Source: JADJWR01 sp963847675
GTDB lineage: Bacteria > Pseudomonadota > Gammaproteobacteria > Burkholderiales > Burkholderiaceae_F
NCBI GenBank assembly: GCA_963847675.1
Contig: CAWKAP010000004.1
Span: 248,001 to 312,000, forward strand
Reading direction: 5' to 3'
Length of the DNA stretch: 64,000 bases
Shown one piece after another: positions 8,659 to 19,229 of this stretch (its first letter is position 1; each line of letters starts with the position of its first letter). The position numbers and the translations under genes were made by a program. Below the pieces are notes generated by a model. That model was not told where the DNA came from. It ran no database searches and worked only from the letters and a program-made list of their open reading frames with translations.

Positions 8659-9642
8659 ATGAACTCAGAGGAAACTCGAGCGGTGCTCGCCATCACCCTG
8701 ATGGCCGCCTACGCCGATGGTCAAAAAGCGGACGCCGAGCGCGACGAAATCCGGCGCGTGGCCGAGGCGCTTGGCGACGAAGCCGGCGATCTGAATCTTC
8801 CTTCCCTCTACCAGGACGTGCTGCTGAAGCGCATCGATGTGGCGAGGGCTGCGGTGATGCTGGACAGCAGGGAAACGCGCCAGCTCGCCTTCGAACTGGC
8901 GGTGGGCGTCTGCGATGCCGATGGCCTGCGCAACGAGCAGGAGACGCGGTTCCTCGCCAATCTCGGTGCGGAGCTCGGCCTGACGCCGCCGCAGATGGCC
9001 GAGCCGGCTGCCGTTGCCGATGCGCTCGTGACCCTGCCGTTGCCGGCGACGACAACGCCGGCCGGGGAAGCGCCCGGCGGGCCGGCACAGACGTCACGGG
9101 AGCCCGTCGTGGCGAGCGTGCCTGCCGACAGCGCGGCGCTGGACAAGTTGATCATCAACGCCGCGATCCTGAACGGTGCCCTCGAACTGCTGCCGCAGTC
9201 GATGGCCTCGATGGCGATCATCCCGCTGCAGATGCGCATGGTGTACCGGATCGGCAAGGCACACGGCTACGAACTCGACCGCGGTCACATCAAGGACCTG
9301 CTGGCGGCGATGGGCGTCGGGCTCACGGGGCAGTACCTGGAGGAGATCGGCCGCAAGCTCATCGGCGGCATTTTCGGCAAGGTGGCCGGACGCATGGCCG
9401 GCGGACTGGCGCGAGGCGCCACCGGCGTGGCCTTTTCGTTCGCCACCACGTATGCGCTCGGCAAGGTTGCGGTGCGCTACTACGCCGGCGGCCGAACGAT
9501 GAGCACGCAGATGCTGAAGGACGCCTTCGACGGCGTGGTGCAGGAGGCGCGCGGACTGCAGGGCCGCTACCAGCCGCAGATCGAGCAGCAGGCGCGCAGC
9601 ATCGACGTGAACCGGATCGTGCAGATGGTGCGCGAGAGCTGA
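8659..9642 (+). CDS. TerB-like / DUF697-like protein
   Basis: A 327-residue protein with two parts. Residues 1-120 resemble TerB-type helical domains found in tellurite resistance and stress proteins (AITLMAAYADGQKADAERDEI, then ELAVGVCDADGLRNEQETRFL). A low-complexity linker rich in P, A and T spans about 120-160. The C-terminal half (LDKLIINAAILNGALELLPQ onward, with MAIIPLQMRMVYRIGKAHGY) is like the DUF697/YcjF group and carries Gly/Ala-rich helices that may contact the membrane. ATG 8659 is chosen because GGAGA lies just upstream; an upstream in-frame GTG is less likely. The role is not known. Confidence 0.75.
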   Translation: MNSEETRAVLAITLMAAYADGQKADAERDEIRRVAEALGDEAGDLNLPSLYQDVLLKRIDVARAAVMLDSRETRQLAFELAVGVCDADGLRNEQETRFLANLGAELGLTPPQMAEPAAVADALVTLPLPATTTPAGEAPGGPAQTSREPVVASVPADSAALDKLIINAAILNGALELLPQSMASMAIIPLQMRMVYRIGKAHGYELDRGHIKDLLAAMGVGLTGQYLEEIGRKLIGGIFGKVAGRMAGGLARGATGVAFSFATTYALGKVAVRYYAGGRTMSTQMLKDAFDGVVQEARGLQGRYQPQIEQQARSIDVNRIVQMVRES

Positions 9643-9653
9643 TCCCCGAGCCG

Positions 9654-10463
9654 ATGGACATGCCGGGGCCATTGGTGCCCGACGCATCCGGGCCGGCCGA
9701 TCTCGAGCGCCGCTTTGCCGGCGTGGCGCGGTTATACGGGGAGGCGGGCCTGGCGCGGCTGCGCGTTGCCCGGGTCGCGGTTGTCGGAATCGGCGGCGTC
9801 GGCTCGTGGGCCGCCGAGGCGCTGGCGCGAAGCCACGTCGGTGCGATCTCGCTGATCGATCTCGACCACATTGCCGAGAGCAACACCAACCGGCAGATCC
9901 ACGCGCTCGGCGACGCCTACGGCAGGGCCAAGGTGCTTGCGATGGCCGAGCGCATCCTGGCGATCGACCCGTCCTGCGCGGTGCACCCGGTCGATGCCTT
10001 CGTCGACGCCGACAACGCGGCCGCGCTGGCGGCAGGACACGATGTAGTGCTCGACTGCATCGACCAGGTCAGCGCCAAGGCCGCGTTGATCGCGGCCTGC
10101 CGCGTTCAGGGAATCGCCGTCGTCACCTGCGGTGCGGCGGGTGGCCGCCTCGATCCGACCCGCCTGCGGCAGGACGATCTCGCGCGCGCGAGCGGCGATC
10201 CTCTGCTGGCGAAGGTCCGCTACCGCCTGCGCCGGTATCACGGGTTTCCGCGCGAAAGCGGCGGACGGGTGCGCAGGTTCGGGGTCACGGCGATATATTC
10301 GGACGAGCCGATCCGCGTGCCGCAGGACTGCTCGCCGCAGGCGCGGCTGGCCTGCGCCGGCTTCGGGTCGACGGTTGCCGTGACTGGGGCGATGGGATTT
10401 GCCGCCGCGGCGGTGGCGCTGCAGCATCTTGCGTGCATGCCGGGTCGCCTCGACGGGACTTGA
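9654..10463 (+). CDS. tcdA: tRNA threonylcarbamoyladenosine dehydratase TcdA
   Basis: A 269-residue E1-like enzyme that uses ATP to cyclise t6A37 of ANN-decoding tRNAs to ct6A. The family pattern is clear: ERRFAGVARLYGEAGLARL at the N-terminus, the ATP-binding VAVVGIGGVGSWAAEALARS at about 40-60, DLDHIAESNTNRQIHALG (adenylation site residues) and DCIDQVSAKAALIAACR. The ORF starts 11 bases after the TerB-like gene, so the two may be co-transcribed. Confidence 0.94.
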   Translation: MDMPGPLVPDASGPADLERRFAGVARLYGEAGLARLRVARVAVVGIGGVGSWAAEALARSHVGAISLIDLDHIAESNTNRQIHALGDAYGRAKVLAMAERILAIDPSCAVHPVDAFVDADNAAALAAGHDVVLDCIDQVSAKAALIAACRVQGIAVVTCGAAGGRLDPTRLRQDDLARASGDPLLAKVRYRLRRYHGFPRESGGRVRRFGVTAIYSDEPIRVPQDCSPQARLACAGFGSTVAVTGAMGFAAAAVALQHLACMPGRLDGT

Positions 10464-10526
10464 TGACCATCAACTGCGGCGAATGTCGGCCGCTTAGCAT
10501 GAATTCGAGGTCGCGGAGAAACCGAC

Positions 10527-10961
10527 ATGTTCAAGAAAATTCTGTTGCCGACCGATGGGTCCGAGTTGTCCACCAAGGCGGCGCAGGGTGCGCTGAAGAT
10601 GGCCGGCGAGCTGGGCGCCGCGGTGGTCGGGCTGACGGTCGTGGAGCCGTATTCGTACTCGACCCTCTCCGAGTACCGCCCCGAGACACTCGAGGCGTTC
10701 GAGGCGCGCAACGCCCAGGCAGCCGAGCAGAGGCTGGCGCCGATCGTGCAGGCCGCCAAGGACGCCAAGGTTCCGTGCGAAACGGTGACCGTCAAGTCTT
10801 TCTCGCCCTATGAGGCAATCATCGAAACCGCCGGCAAGAAGGGCTGCGACGTCATCTTCATGGCCTCGCATGGGCGGCGCGGATTGAGTGCGGTGCTGCT
10901 CGGCAGCGAGACACAGAAGGTGCTGACGCACTCGACGATTCCGGTCTTGGTGTATCGCTGA
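10527..10961 (+). CDS. Universal stress protein UspA family
   Basis: A 144-residue single-domain Usp. It starts MFKKILLPTDGSELSTKAA, the typical first strand and Asp of the nucleotide site, and ends with ASHGRRGLSAVLLGSETQKV and STIPVLVYR, which contain the G-x-x-G...GS ATP-binding loop of the ATP-binding Usp subclass. A GGAGAAACC ribosome site precedes the ATG. The gene is monocistronic in appearance, with a strong hairpin about 40 bases downstream. Confidence 0.93.
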   Translation: MFKKILLPTDGSELSTKAAQGALKMAGELGAAVVGLTVVEPYSYSTLSEYRPETLEAFEARNAQAAEQRLAPIVQAAKDAKVPCETVTVKSFSPYEAIIETAGKKGCDVIFMASHGRRGLSAVLLGSETQKVLTHSTIPVLVYR

Positions 10962-10999
10962 TACACCACCTGTGGCGGGCATCGAGCCCGCCCTCGGAC

Positions 11000-11027
11000 G
11001 GGCCAGCCACCGGGAGGTGCCTGGCCC
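11000..11027 (+). terminator. Hairpin between uspA-family gene and acyl-CoA ligase gene
   Basis: GGGCCAGCCACC and GGTGCCTGGCCC form a 12-bp stem with one mismatch around a GGGA loop; the plus-strand continuation is tccgtctttcttg. It sits between two convergent genes and may end transcripts from both sides, mainly that of the stress protein gene. Confidence 0.6.
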
Positions 11028-11060
11028 TCCGTCTTTCTTGCGGCTGCCGCGGCGCGAACG

Positions 11061-12596
11061 CTAGATGTTCTTCTCCCGCCCGGCCCAGAACGGCGCGCGC
11101 ATCTCGCGCTTGAGCGTCTTGCCGGCAGCGCTGCGCGGGAAGTCCTTCATCACCAGAACGCGCGCCACGCGCTGGTAACGCGCCGCGACGTGGGCGTTGA
11201 TCCACTCGCGCAGTTCGTCTTCGGTGGCGTGCCCGTCGGCGTGCAGGATCACCGCGGCCACCGGCGTCTCGCCCCACTTCTCGTCCGGCACGCCGAACAC
11301 GGCGACCTCGGCCACCGCCGGATGGCGCGCGGCGATCTCCTCGACGTCGCGCGGGTAGACCTTCACGCCGCCCGAGTCGATCATGTCTTTCTTGCGGTCG
11401 ACGAGGTGCAGGTAGCCCTCCTCGTCGACGAAGCCCATGTCGCCGGTGAGCAGCCAGCCGTTGCGGATCGCCTTTTCGGTGAGATCGGGGCGGTTGTGGT
11501 ACCCGCTCATCATGATCGGGCCGCGGCCGACGATCTCGCCGATCTCGCCGGTCGGTACGTCGGTGCCATCCTCGCGCACGATGCGCATCGAGAAGAAGGG
11601 CGGCGGGACGCCGACCGAGCCTGCCTTGCGCACGGAGTCGGCGACGTCGAGGATGGTGACGAAGCCCTCGGTCAGTCCGTACAACTCGTAGAACCGGCCC
11701 GGCAGCAGGCGGTTGAGCCGCTCCTTCTGCTCCTGGTGCAGCGGCGCGCCGAGCGACAGGATCATCTGCAGCGAGGCGAGTTTCTCCGCCGCGAAGCCCG
11801 GCGCGTCGAGCAGCGCGACGATCTGCGCCGGAACCATCATCGTGTGCGTGACCCGGTGGCGCTCGATCAGGTCGAGCGCGTCGGCGGCGTCGAACTGCCG
11901 CGCCAGCACGTAGTGCGCGCCAAGGTGAAAGCACGGCATCAGCGTCACGTAGGCGCCGTTGAATACGATGGCGCCGGTGTGCAGGACCACCGACTCGGGC
12001 GTCATCCGCCACGCTGCGCCCATCAGCAGCGCATACATCGCGCGCACGAAGTGCGTGTGCATGATCCCCTTCGGCATTCCGGTGGTGCCGCTCGTGTACA
12101 TGATGTTGAACAGGTCGTCCTGCTGTACCGTCACGCGTGGCGCAGCGTCCGGCGACGCCGAGCGCAGTTCGGCCAGGCTGAAGCAGCCGGGCTCCGCGCC
12201 GTCGACGAGCACGATGCGACGGCGCAGCACCTGCGGCAGCTCGTCGCCGATCGAGGCGATCACCGGCAGCATCGACACCTGGGTGACCAGCGCGGCGGCC
12301 TGTGAATCGGCGAGCAGCGCGCGCAGCCCCGGGCCCATCAGCAGCGGCGACAGCGGCACGTTCACCGCGCCGAGCGAAGGCACGGCGAAGGTCAGTTCGA
12401 CGAGTTCGCGGCAGTTGCCGAGCAGGCTCGCCACCTTGTCGCCGTGCCGGATGCCAAGGCCGGCCAGCGCGTTTGCCGTGCGGTTCACGCGCTCGGCGAA
12501 CCGGGCGTAGGTGTGCGTGGTCCCGTCGAAGGTCAGCGCCGGTGCTGCGGCGCGGAAGCGGGCCTGGCGGTTGATCAGCGAAGCCAATTCGAGCAT
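11061..12596 (-). CDS. AMP-forming acyl-CoA synthetase (fatty-acid/aryl-CoA ligase family)
   Basis: A 511-residue ANL-superfamily enzyme that should activate a carboxylic acid via acyl-AMP to its CoA thioester. Motif A3 YTSGTTGMPKGIMHTH lies at about 160, ELYGLTEGFVT (A5) near 310, TGDMGFVDEEGYLHLVDRKKD (A7-A8) near 400 and RSAAGKTLKREMR (A10, catalytic Lys) near the end. ATG 12594-12596 is preceded by GGAGGAAACA, so longer frames upstream are not used. The substrate, probably a medium or long-chain fatty acid or an aromatic acid, cannot be fixed from the sequence. Confidence 0.92.
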   Translation of the reverse strand: MLELASLINRQARFRAAAPALTFDGTTHTYARFAERVNRTANALAGLGIRHGDKVASLLGNCRELVELTFAVPSLGAVNVPLSPLLMGPGLRALLADSQAAALVTQVSMLPVIASIGDELPQVLRRRIVLVDGAEPGCFSLAELRSASPDAAPRVTVQQDDLFNIMYTSGTTGMPKGIMHTHFVRAMYALLMGAAWRMTPESVVLHTGAIVFNGAYVTLMPCFHLGAHYVLARQFDAADALDLIERHRVTHTMMVPAQIVALLDAPGFAAEKLASLQMILSLGAPLHQEQKERLNRLLPGRFYELYGLTEGFVTILDVADSVRKAGSVGVPPPFFSMRIVREDGTDVPTGEIGEIVGRGPIMMSGYHNRPDLTEKAIRNGWLLTGDMGFVDEEGYLHLVDRKKDMIDSGGVKVYPRDVEEIAARHPAVAEVAVFGVPDEKWGETPVAAVILHADGHATEDELREWINAHVAARYQRVARVLVMKDFPRSAAGKTLKREMRAPFWAGREKNI

Positions 12597-12743
12597 TGTT
12601 TCCTCCGGAATGCGGTCCGGACGGCAGAAGTTTGCCGCTTGCGGCGGCGGACGCAAGTACGATCGGGCGCGGTTTGCGCTCGGTCAAGCGCGCCGGGGGG
12701 CCGCCGCCTTACCTTTTCGCCGTCAAACCGGTTGGAGAACACC

Positions 12744-13148
12744 ATGAGCCAGGCCGCGCCCAAGACGCGACACGACGACATCTTCGTCGGTTTCAAGCCG
12801 ATCGACGACCTGCACCACGAGTTCCAGGCGATCGTCGATGCGCTGAACGACCCGGCCGAGGCCGACTACGGCGAGCACCTGCTGGCGCTGCACGAGCACA
12901 TGCTCCGCCACACCGCGCTCGAAGAGCAGTACATGCTGCAGGAGAACTATCCGCACTACGGGGTGCACAAGCGCGAGCACGACCGTTTCGTCGAACGTCT
13001 GGCCGAGATGCGGCGCCGTTTCGACGCTGGCGACGTCGACGGCGTGCGGCACTACGCGCATGAACTGATGGGCTGGTTCGCCGCCCACGCGCATAACCAG
13101 GACGCGCCGCTGGCGGCTTACCTGAAGGGCGAGTCAGGCGCGCGCTGA
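12744..13148 (+). CDS. Bacteriohemerythrin
   Basis: A 134-residue four-helix protein of the hemerythrin family that binds O2 at a di-iron centre. The iron ligands are visible in order: DLHHEF (His), HMLRHTALEEQYM (His and Glu), HKREHDRF (two His) and HAHNQDAPL (His and Asp). TTGGAGAACACC before ATG 12744 is a good ribosome site. Single-domain bacteriohemerythrins are thought to store or deliver O2 or sense it. It is divergent from the acyl-CoA ligase gene. Confidence 0.94.
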   Translation: MSQAAPKTRHDDIFVGFKPIDDLHHEFQAIVDALNDPAEADYGEHLLALHEHMLRHTALEEQYMLQENYPHYGVHKREHDRFVERLAEMRRRFDAGDVDGVRHYAHELMGWFAAHAHNQDAPLAAYLKGESGAR

Positions 13149-13159
13149 GCGGAGCCGCA

Positions 13160-13181
13160 CCGGCGCGCTCATCCGCGCCGG
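13160..13181. terminator. GC-rich hairpin between convergent hemerythrin and hutH genes
   Basis: CCGGCGCG and CGCGCCGG pair perfectly around the loop ctcatc. There is no clear T-run, so the terminator call rests on position between two convergent genes. Confidence 0.45.
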
Positions 13182-13194
13182 CCGTGCCGGCCTT

Positions 13195-14733
13195 TCACGC
13201 CGGAATCCACAGCACCGGCAGATCGGGCAGCGTGCGAAAGATGCGCGACAGCGAACCGTCGGTGACGAGCATCGTCGCCTGATCGATGTCCGGCGCCAGG
13301 TAGCGGTCGCGCTCGAGCTCTGGGCACCTCTGCCGGACCAGCGCGTGCGCGGTTTCCAGCGCCGGCGAACTTTCCAGCGGACGAAGGAACTCGACGCCCT
13401 GCGCGGCGGCGAGCAGTTCGATGCCGAGCACGTGCGCGGTGTTGCCGATCATCGGCAGCAGGCGCCGGGCGGCGAAGGTGGCCATGCTGACGTGGTCCTC
13501 CTGGTTGGCGGAGGTCGGCAGGCTGTCGACGCTGGCCGGGTGGGCCAGCGACTTGTTCTCGCTGGCCAGCGCCGCGGCCGTGACGTGGGCGATCATGAAG
13601 CCGGAGTTCAGGCCCGGATCGCGCGCGAGGAACGGCGGCAGGCGGGACACGCCGGTGTCGATCAGCATCGCGATGCGCCGTTCGGCAATCGCGCCGACCT
13701 CGGCGATCGCCAGCGCCATCGCGTCGCACGCCAGCGCCACCGGCTCGGCGTGGAAATTGCCGCCGGAGATCAGTGCGCCATCGCCCGAGAAGACCAGCGG
13801 GTTGTCGGTCACCGCGTTCGCTTCGCGCAGCAGCACCAGCGCCGAGTGACGTAGCTGATCGAGACAGGCGCCGACGACCTGCGGCTGGCAGCGCAGGCAA
13901 TAGGGATCCTGGACGCGGTCGTCGCCCTCGCGGTGCGAGGCGCGGATGCCGCTGCCGGCCAGCAGGGCGCGGTAGTACTGGGCCACGTCGATCTGCCCAG
14001 GCTGACCGCGCAGTTCGTGGATGCGTGGATCGAACGGACCGTCGCTGCCGCGGGCTGCGTCGACCGTCAGCGCGCCGATGACCAGCGCGGCTTCGAGGAC
14101 CGGTTCGAAGGTGAGCAGCGCGTGCAGCGCAAGCGCCGTGGACGTCTGTGTCCCGTTGATCAGCGCGAGGCCTTCCTTCGCCTGCAGTCGCAGCGGCTCG
14201 ATCCCGGCCGCCGCGAGCAGCGGCGCTGCCGGCGAGCGGTGGCCATCGACAAGGAATTCGCCTTCGCCGATCAGGGCCAGCGTCATGTGCGCCAGCGGCG
14301 CCAGGTCGCCCGAGGCGCCGACGGAACCCTGGCTCGGTATGTACGGCACCAGGCCGGCGTTGTGCACCTTGACCAGCGTGTCGATGACCTGCAGTCGCAC
14401 GCCCGAGTAGCCGCGCGCCAGGCTGGCGGCCTTGAGGGCCAGCATCAGCCGGACCACCGCCGGCTGCAGCGGTTCGCCGACGCCCACGCTGTGCGAGCGG
14501 ATCAGGTTCAGCTGCAGCGTGGCGAGATCGGCCTCGCTGATCTTCGTCGACGCGAGCTTGCCGAAACCCGTGTTGACGCCGTAGACGGCGGCCGAGCCGG
14601 CCGCCGCACGCTGCACGACTGCCGCGCTGGCGGCGACCGCCGCATGCGCGGCCGGGTCGACCTCGATCGGCACGCCGCCGGCATGGATCGCCTGCAGGTC
14701 TTCGAGGCGCAATGCGCCGGGGATCAGTTTCAT
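13195..14733 (-). CDS. hutH: Histidine ammonia-lyase HutH
   Basis: A 512-residue enzyme that deaminates L-histidine to urocanate, the first step of the hut pathway. The MIO prosthetic group forms from Ala-Ser-Gly in GSVGASGDLAPLAHMTLAL around residue 140. Other family segments include VYGVNTGFGKLA, RSHSVGVGEPL and QEDHVSMATFAARRLLPM. ATG 14731-14733 gives the usual N-terminus (MKLIPGALRLEDL). It lies downstream of hutU on the same strand but is separated from it by a 110-base inverted repeat. Confidence 0.97.
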   Translation of the reverse strand: MKLIPGALRLEDLQAIHAGGVPIEVDPAAHAAVAASAAVVQRAAAGSAAVYGVNTGFGKLASTKISEADLATLQLNLIRSHSVGVGEPLQPAVVRLMLALKAASLARGYSGVRLQVIDTLVKVHNAGLVPYIPSQGSVGASGDLAPLAHMTLALIGEGEFLVDGHRSPAAPLLAAAGIEPLRLQAKEGLALINGTQTSTALALHALLTFEPVLEAALVIGALTVDAARGSDGPFDPRIHELRGQPGQIDVAQYYRALLAGSGIRASHREGDDRVQDPYCLRCQPQVVGACLDQLRHSALVLLREANAVTDNPLVFSGDGALISGGNFHAEPVALACDAMALAIAEVGAIAERRIAMLIDTGVSRLPPFLARDPGLNSGFMIAHVTAAALASENKSLAHPASVDSLPTSANQEDHVSMATFAARRLLPMIGNTAHVLGIELLAAAQGVEFLRPLESSPALETAHALVRQRCPELERDRYLAPDIDQATMLVTDGSLSRIFRTLPDLPVLWIPA

Positions 14734-14754
14734 GGGTTCGGAAAGGAAGAGCAT

Positions 14755-14864
14755 TTGCCACGGATCAACACGGATGAACACGGATCAAGGATCGGTTCAA
14801 TCCGTGCAATCCGTGGCAAAAGGTCTTGCCACTATCCGTGTTCATCCGTGTTCATCCGTGGCAA
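14755..14864. repeat. CACGGATGAACACGGAT-type inverted repeat between hutU and hutH
   Basis: The left arm (14755-14785) contains ttgccacggat, cacggatgaa and cacggat; the right arm (14834-14864) is its near-exact reverse complement ending atccgtggcaa. Inner sequence includes a third atccgtggcaa copy. This is a dispersed repeat found between genes in many proteobacteria. It would form a long hairpin in the hutU-hutH mRNA. Confidence 0.8.
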
Positions 14865-14869
14865 GGCAG

Positions 14870-16570
<1,701 letters not shown>

Positions 16571-16612
16571 CGGCAGCCCTTGTGGCGAGGCAGGAGAATG
16601 GCGTGACTGTAC

Positions 16613-16624
16613 TTGTCTAGACAA
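16613..16624. promoter_or_regulatory. HutC operator 1, TTGTCTAGACAA
   Basis: A perfect 12-base palindrome in the hutU-hutC divergent region, 43 bases upstream of the hutU ATG. GntR-type HutC repressors bind such palindromes and release on urocanate. A second near-identical copy lies at 16692-16703. Confidence 0.85.
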
Positions 16625-16691
16625 CCATGGTCAAGAGTCTGCGCGGAAGCCCGGATCGCCTGTCGGCGCGACGGGCCGGCCTCCAGCGTTC

Positions 16692-16703
16692 TTGTCTAGA
16701 CAG
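16692..16703. promoter_or_regulatory. HutC operator 2, TTGTCTAGACAG
   Basis: This matches operator 1 at 11 of 12 positions and lies 24 bases upstream of the hutC ATG, so it probably gives autoregulation of hutC and its downstream genes. The centre-to-centre distance between the two sites is 79 bases. Confidence 0.85.
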
Positions 16704-16726
16704 GTCTGCGCAAGTACGATCGCGGC

Positions 16727-17446
16727 ATGAACGCCGCCGCCGCCCGCGCCGCCGCACCGTATTCACGCGTCAAGGAATTCCTCAAGGCCGGACTGGCGGC
16801 CGGCCGCTGGCGGCCAGGCGAGCTGATGCCCTCCGAGGCCGAGCTGGTGGCGAAGTTCGGCGTGAGCCGGATGACGGTGAACCGTGCGCTGCGCGAGCTG
16901 CTGTCCGAAGGCCTGGTCGAGCGCGTGCAGGGAGTGGGCACGTTCGCGGCGCAGTTGCACCGCATCTCCTCGACCCTCACCATCCGCGACCTGCAGGAGG
17001 AGATCGAGGCGCGCGGCCACCGGCACCATGCCGAGGTCCACCTGCAGCGCAAAGAGCCGGCAGTCGCCGCGCTGGCCGCCAGGCTCGGCCTTGCGACAGG
17101 CAGCCCGGTGTTCCACACGCTGATCGTGCATCACGACAACGGCGTTGCGCTGCAATGCGAGGATCGCTACGTTAACCCCGCCGCCGCGCCGGATTATCTG
17201 AGCGTTGATTTCAGCTGCACCACGCCGACGCGCTACCTGCTCGAGGTGGCGCCGTTGTGGGAGGCGCAGTACACGATCGAGGCGAGCCGCGCCACGGCGC
17301 GGGAAGCGAAACTGCTCGGCATCGGACGCGACGAGCCGTGCCTGGTCGTCGTCCGCCGCACGGTCAGCCGCGCGGCGCCGATCACGCTGGCGCGGCTGGT
17401 GCATCCGGGGTCGCGCTATCAGCTCGCAGGGAGGTTCAGCCCATGA
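16727..17446 (+). CDS. hutC: Histidine utilization repressor HutC (GntR/HutC family)
   Basis: A 239-residue repressor. Residues about 15-75 form the GntR winged helix (PSEAELVAKFGVSRMTVNRALRELLSEGLVERVQGVGTF), followed by a UTRA ligand domain with ALQCEDRYVNPAAAPDYLSV and LLEVAPLWEAQYTIEASRAT. The inducer of HutC proteins is urocanate. Two operator palindromes lie between this gene and hutU. Its TGA overlaps the hutD ATG (ATGA). Confidence 0.96.
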   Translation: MNAAAARAAAPYSRVKEFLKAGLAAGRWRPGELMPSEAELVAKFGVSRMTVNRALRELLSEGLVERVQGVGTFAAQLHRISSTLTIRDLQEEIEARGHRHHAEVHLQRKEPAVAALAARLGLATGSPVFHTLIVHHDNGVALQCEDRYVNPAAAPDYLSVDFSCTTPTRYLLEVAPLWEAQYTIEASRATAREAKLLGIGRDEPCLVVVRRTVSRAAPITLARLVHPGSRYQLAGRFSP

Positions 17447-18027
17447 GCGTTCGGACCATCCGCCTCGACGAGGTCGAGCCGCAGCGCTGGCGCAACGGTG
17501 GCGGCTTCACGCGCGAACTGCTCGCGTGGCCACGCGTCGAGGCGTGGCGCCTGCGGGTCAGTGTCGCCGACGTGGAATCCGACGGTCCGTTTTCGGTGTT
17601 TGGTGGCGGTGTCGAACGCTGGTTCGCGGTACTCGACGGCAACGGAGTCGAACTGACCGTCGACGGGGTCACGCAGCACCTGACAGCGGAATCCGCGCCG
17701 CTGCGCTTCAGCGGCGAAGCGCCGACTGAATGCCGGTTGCTGGACGGCCCGACGCGCGATCTGAACCTCATGCTGCGCGGAATGCGCGGCGGCATGTTCC
17801 CGGCCGGAGCGGATGAGCCCTGGCGGCCGCGCGCCGCGCAGTGCGGGCTTTTTGCCTCGGTGCCCGGAAAATGCGTCGGCTCGACCGATATCGTGGCGCC
17901 GGCGCGCTGCCTGCTCTGGTTCGACGAGGCGCCGGCCTCGCTCACTTTCATCCCGGACCGCGCTGATGCGGCGGCGATCGGATGGTGGCTCGCGGCCACG
18001 CCGCAGGAGAACGCCGCGTGGGCCTGA
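17443..18027 (+). CDS. hutD: HutD family protein
   Basis: A 194-residue cupin-like HutD/Ves-family protein. It starts MSVRTIRLDEVEPQRWRNGG, followed by GFTRELL and WRLRVSVADVESDGPFS, which are the conserved family blocks. In Pseudomonas HutD tunes hut operon expression; the mechanism is not known here. It is coupled to hutC by an ATGA overlap and its end overlaps hutI by ten bases, so it belongs to a hutCDIGF transcript. Confidence 0.93.
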   Translation: MSVRTIRLDEVEPQRWRNGGGFTRELLAWPRVEAWRLRVSVADVESDGPFSVFGGGVERWFAVLDGNGVELTVDGVTQHLTAESAPLRFSGEAPTECRLLDGPTRDLNLMLRGMRGGMFPAGADEPWRPRAAQCGLFASVPGKCVGSTDIVAPARCLLWFDEAPASLTFIPDRADAAAIGWWLAATPQENAAWA

Positions 18028-19229
18028 CGCTGTGGCGAAATGCACGCCTGGCCACGCTCGACGGCGAGTTGCCGTGGGGGCTGGTCGAACGGGGCGCCAT
18101 GATCACCGAAGGCAGCACGCTGATCTGGGTCGGCGCCGAAGCCGAGCGGCCGCCCGGCCTGCCGGTCGAAGCCGATCACGATCTCGCGGGTGCGCTGGTG
18201 ACGCCGGGGCTGGTCGACTGCCATACGCATCTGGTCTATGGCGGACACCGCGCGCGCGAATTCGAACTGCGGCTGCAGGGTGCGAGCTACGAGGAGATCG
18301 CCCGCGCCGGCGGGGGCATCCTCGCGACGGTCGCCGCCACGCGCGTGGCGAGCGACGACGCGCTGTTCGGGGCCGCGCGCGGCCGCGCTCTGGCGCTGAT
18401 GGCCGAGGGTGTGACCACGCTCGAGGTCAAGTCCGGCTACGGTCTCGCACGCGAGCACGAGGCGCGCATGCTTCGCGCCGCGCGACGGCTCGGCGCCGAA
18501 CTGCCCGTGACGGTCCGCACCTCGTATCTCGCCGCGCATGCACTGCCGCCCGAGTTCGACGACCGTGCCGACGATTACATCGGCGCCGCCTGCGACTGGC
18601 TGACGGCGTTTCATGCCGAGGGTCTGGTCGACGCGGTCGACGCCTTCTGCGACCGCATCGGCTTCTCGCCGGCGCAGACGCGGCGCCTGTTCGAGGCCGC
18701 GCGTGCGCTCGGGCTGCCGGTCAAGCTGCACGCCGAGCAGCTCTCCGACCAGGGCGGCGCGCAGCTCGCTGCCGAGTTCGGCGCGCTGTCCTGCGATCAC
18801 CTGGAACACCTGAGCGACGCCGGCGTGGCGGCGATGGCGCGCGCCGGCACCGTGGCCGTGCTGCTGCCGGGCGCCTTCTACTTCCTGCGCGAGACGAAGC
18901 TGCCGCCGGTCGAACGGCTGCGGGCTGCGGCAGTGCCGATCGCGCTCGCCACCGATCACAATCCCGGCTCGTCGCCGACGCTGTCTCCGCTGTTGATGAT
19001 GAACATGGCCTGCACGTTGTTCCGCCTGACGCCCGAGGAAGCACTGCGCGGCGTCACCGTCAGCGGCGCACGGGCACTGGGCTTCGCCGACCGCGGCCGC
19101 CTTGCGGCGGGCCAGCGCGCCGACTTCGCGGTGTGGGACCTGGAACACCCCAACGAACTCGCTTACCGCTTCGGCGGCGGCAATCCCTGCCGGCGCGTCG
19201 TCGTGGCGGGACGCGAACGAACATCATGA
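18018..19229 (+). CDS. hutI: Imidazolonepropionase HutI
   Basis: A 403-residue amidohydrolase that opens 4-imidazolone-5-propionate to N-formimino-L-glutamate. The metal-binding DCHTHLVYGGHRAREF is near residue 75, LEVKSGYGL near 140, KLHAEQLSDQGGAQLAAEF near 240 and ATDHNPGSSPTLSP near 315. The start is GTG 18018, inside the end of hutD; this gives the expected N-terminus (LWRNARLATLDG). The stop overlaps the hutG start as ATGA. Confidence 0.96.
   Translation: MGLTLWRNARLATLDGELPWGLVERGAMITEGSTLIWVGAEAERPPGLPVEADHDLAGALVTPGLVDCHTHLVYGGHRAREFELRLQGASYEEIARAGGGILATVAATRVASDDALFGAARGRALALMAEGVTTLEVKSGYGLAREHEARMLRAARRLGAELPVTVRTSYLAAHALPPEFDDRADDYIGAACDWLTAFHAEGLVDAVDAFCDRIGFSPAQTRRLFEAARALGLPVKLHAEQLSDQGGAQLAAEFGALSCDHLEHLSDAGVAAMARAGTVAVLLPGAFYFLRETKLPPVERLRAAAVPIALATDHNPGSSPTLSPLLMMNMACTLFRLTPEEALRGVTVSGARALGFADRGRLAAGQRADFAVWDLEHPNELAYRFGGGNPCRRVVVAGRERTS

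Noticed and set aside
14755..14864. Rho-independent terminator between hutU and hutH
   Set aside because: The hairpin is long and repetitive, lacks a T-run, and matches a dispersed repeat type, so it was listed as a repeat.
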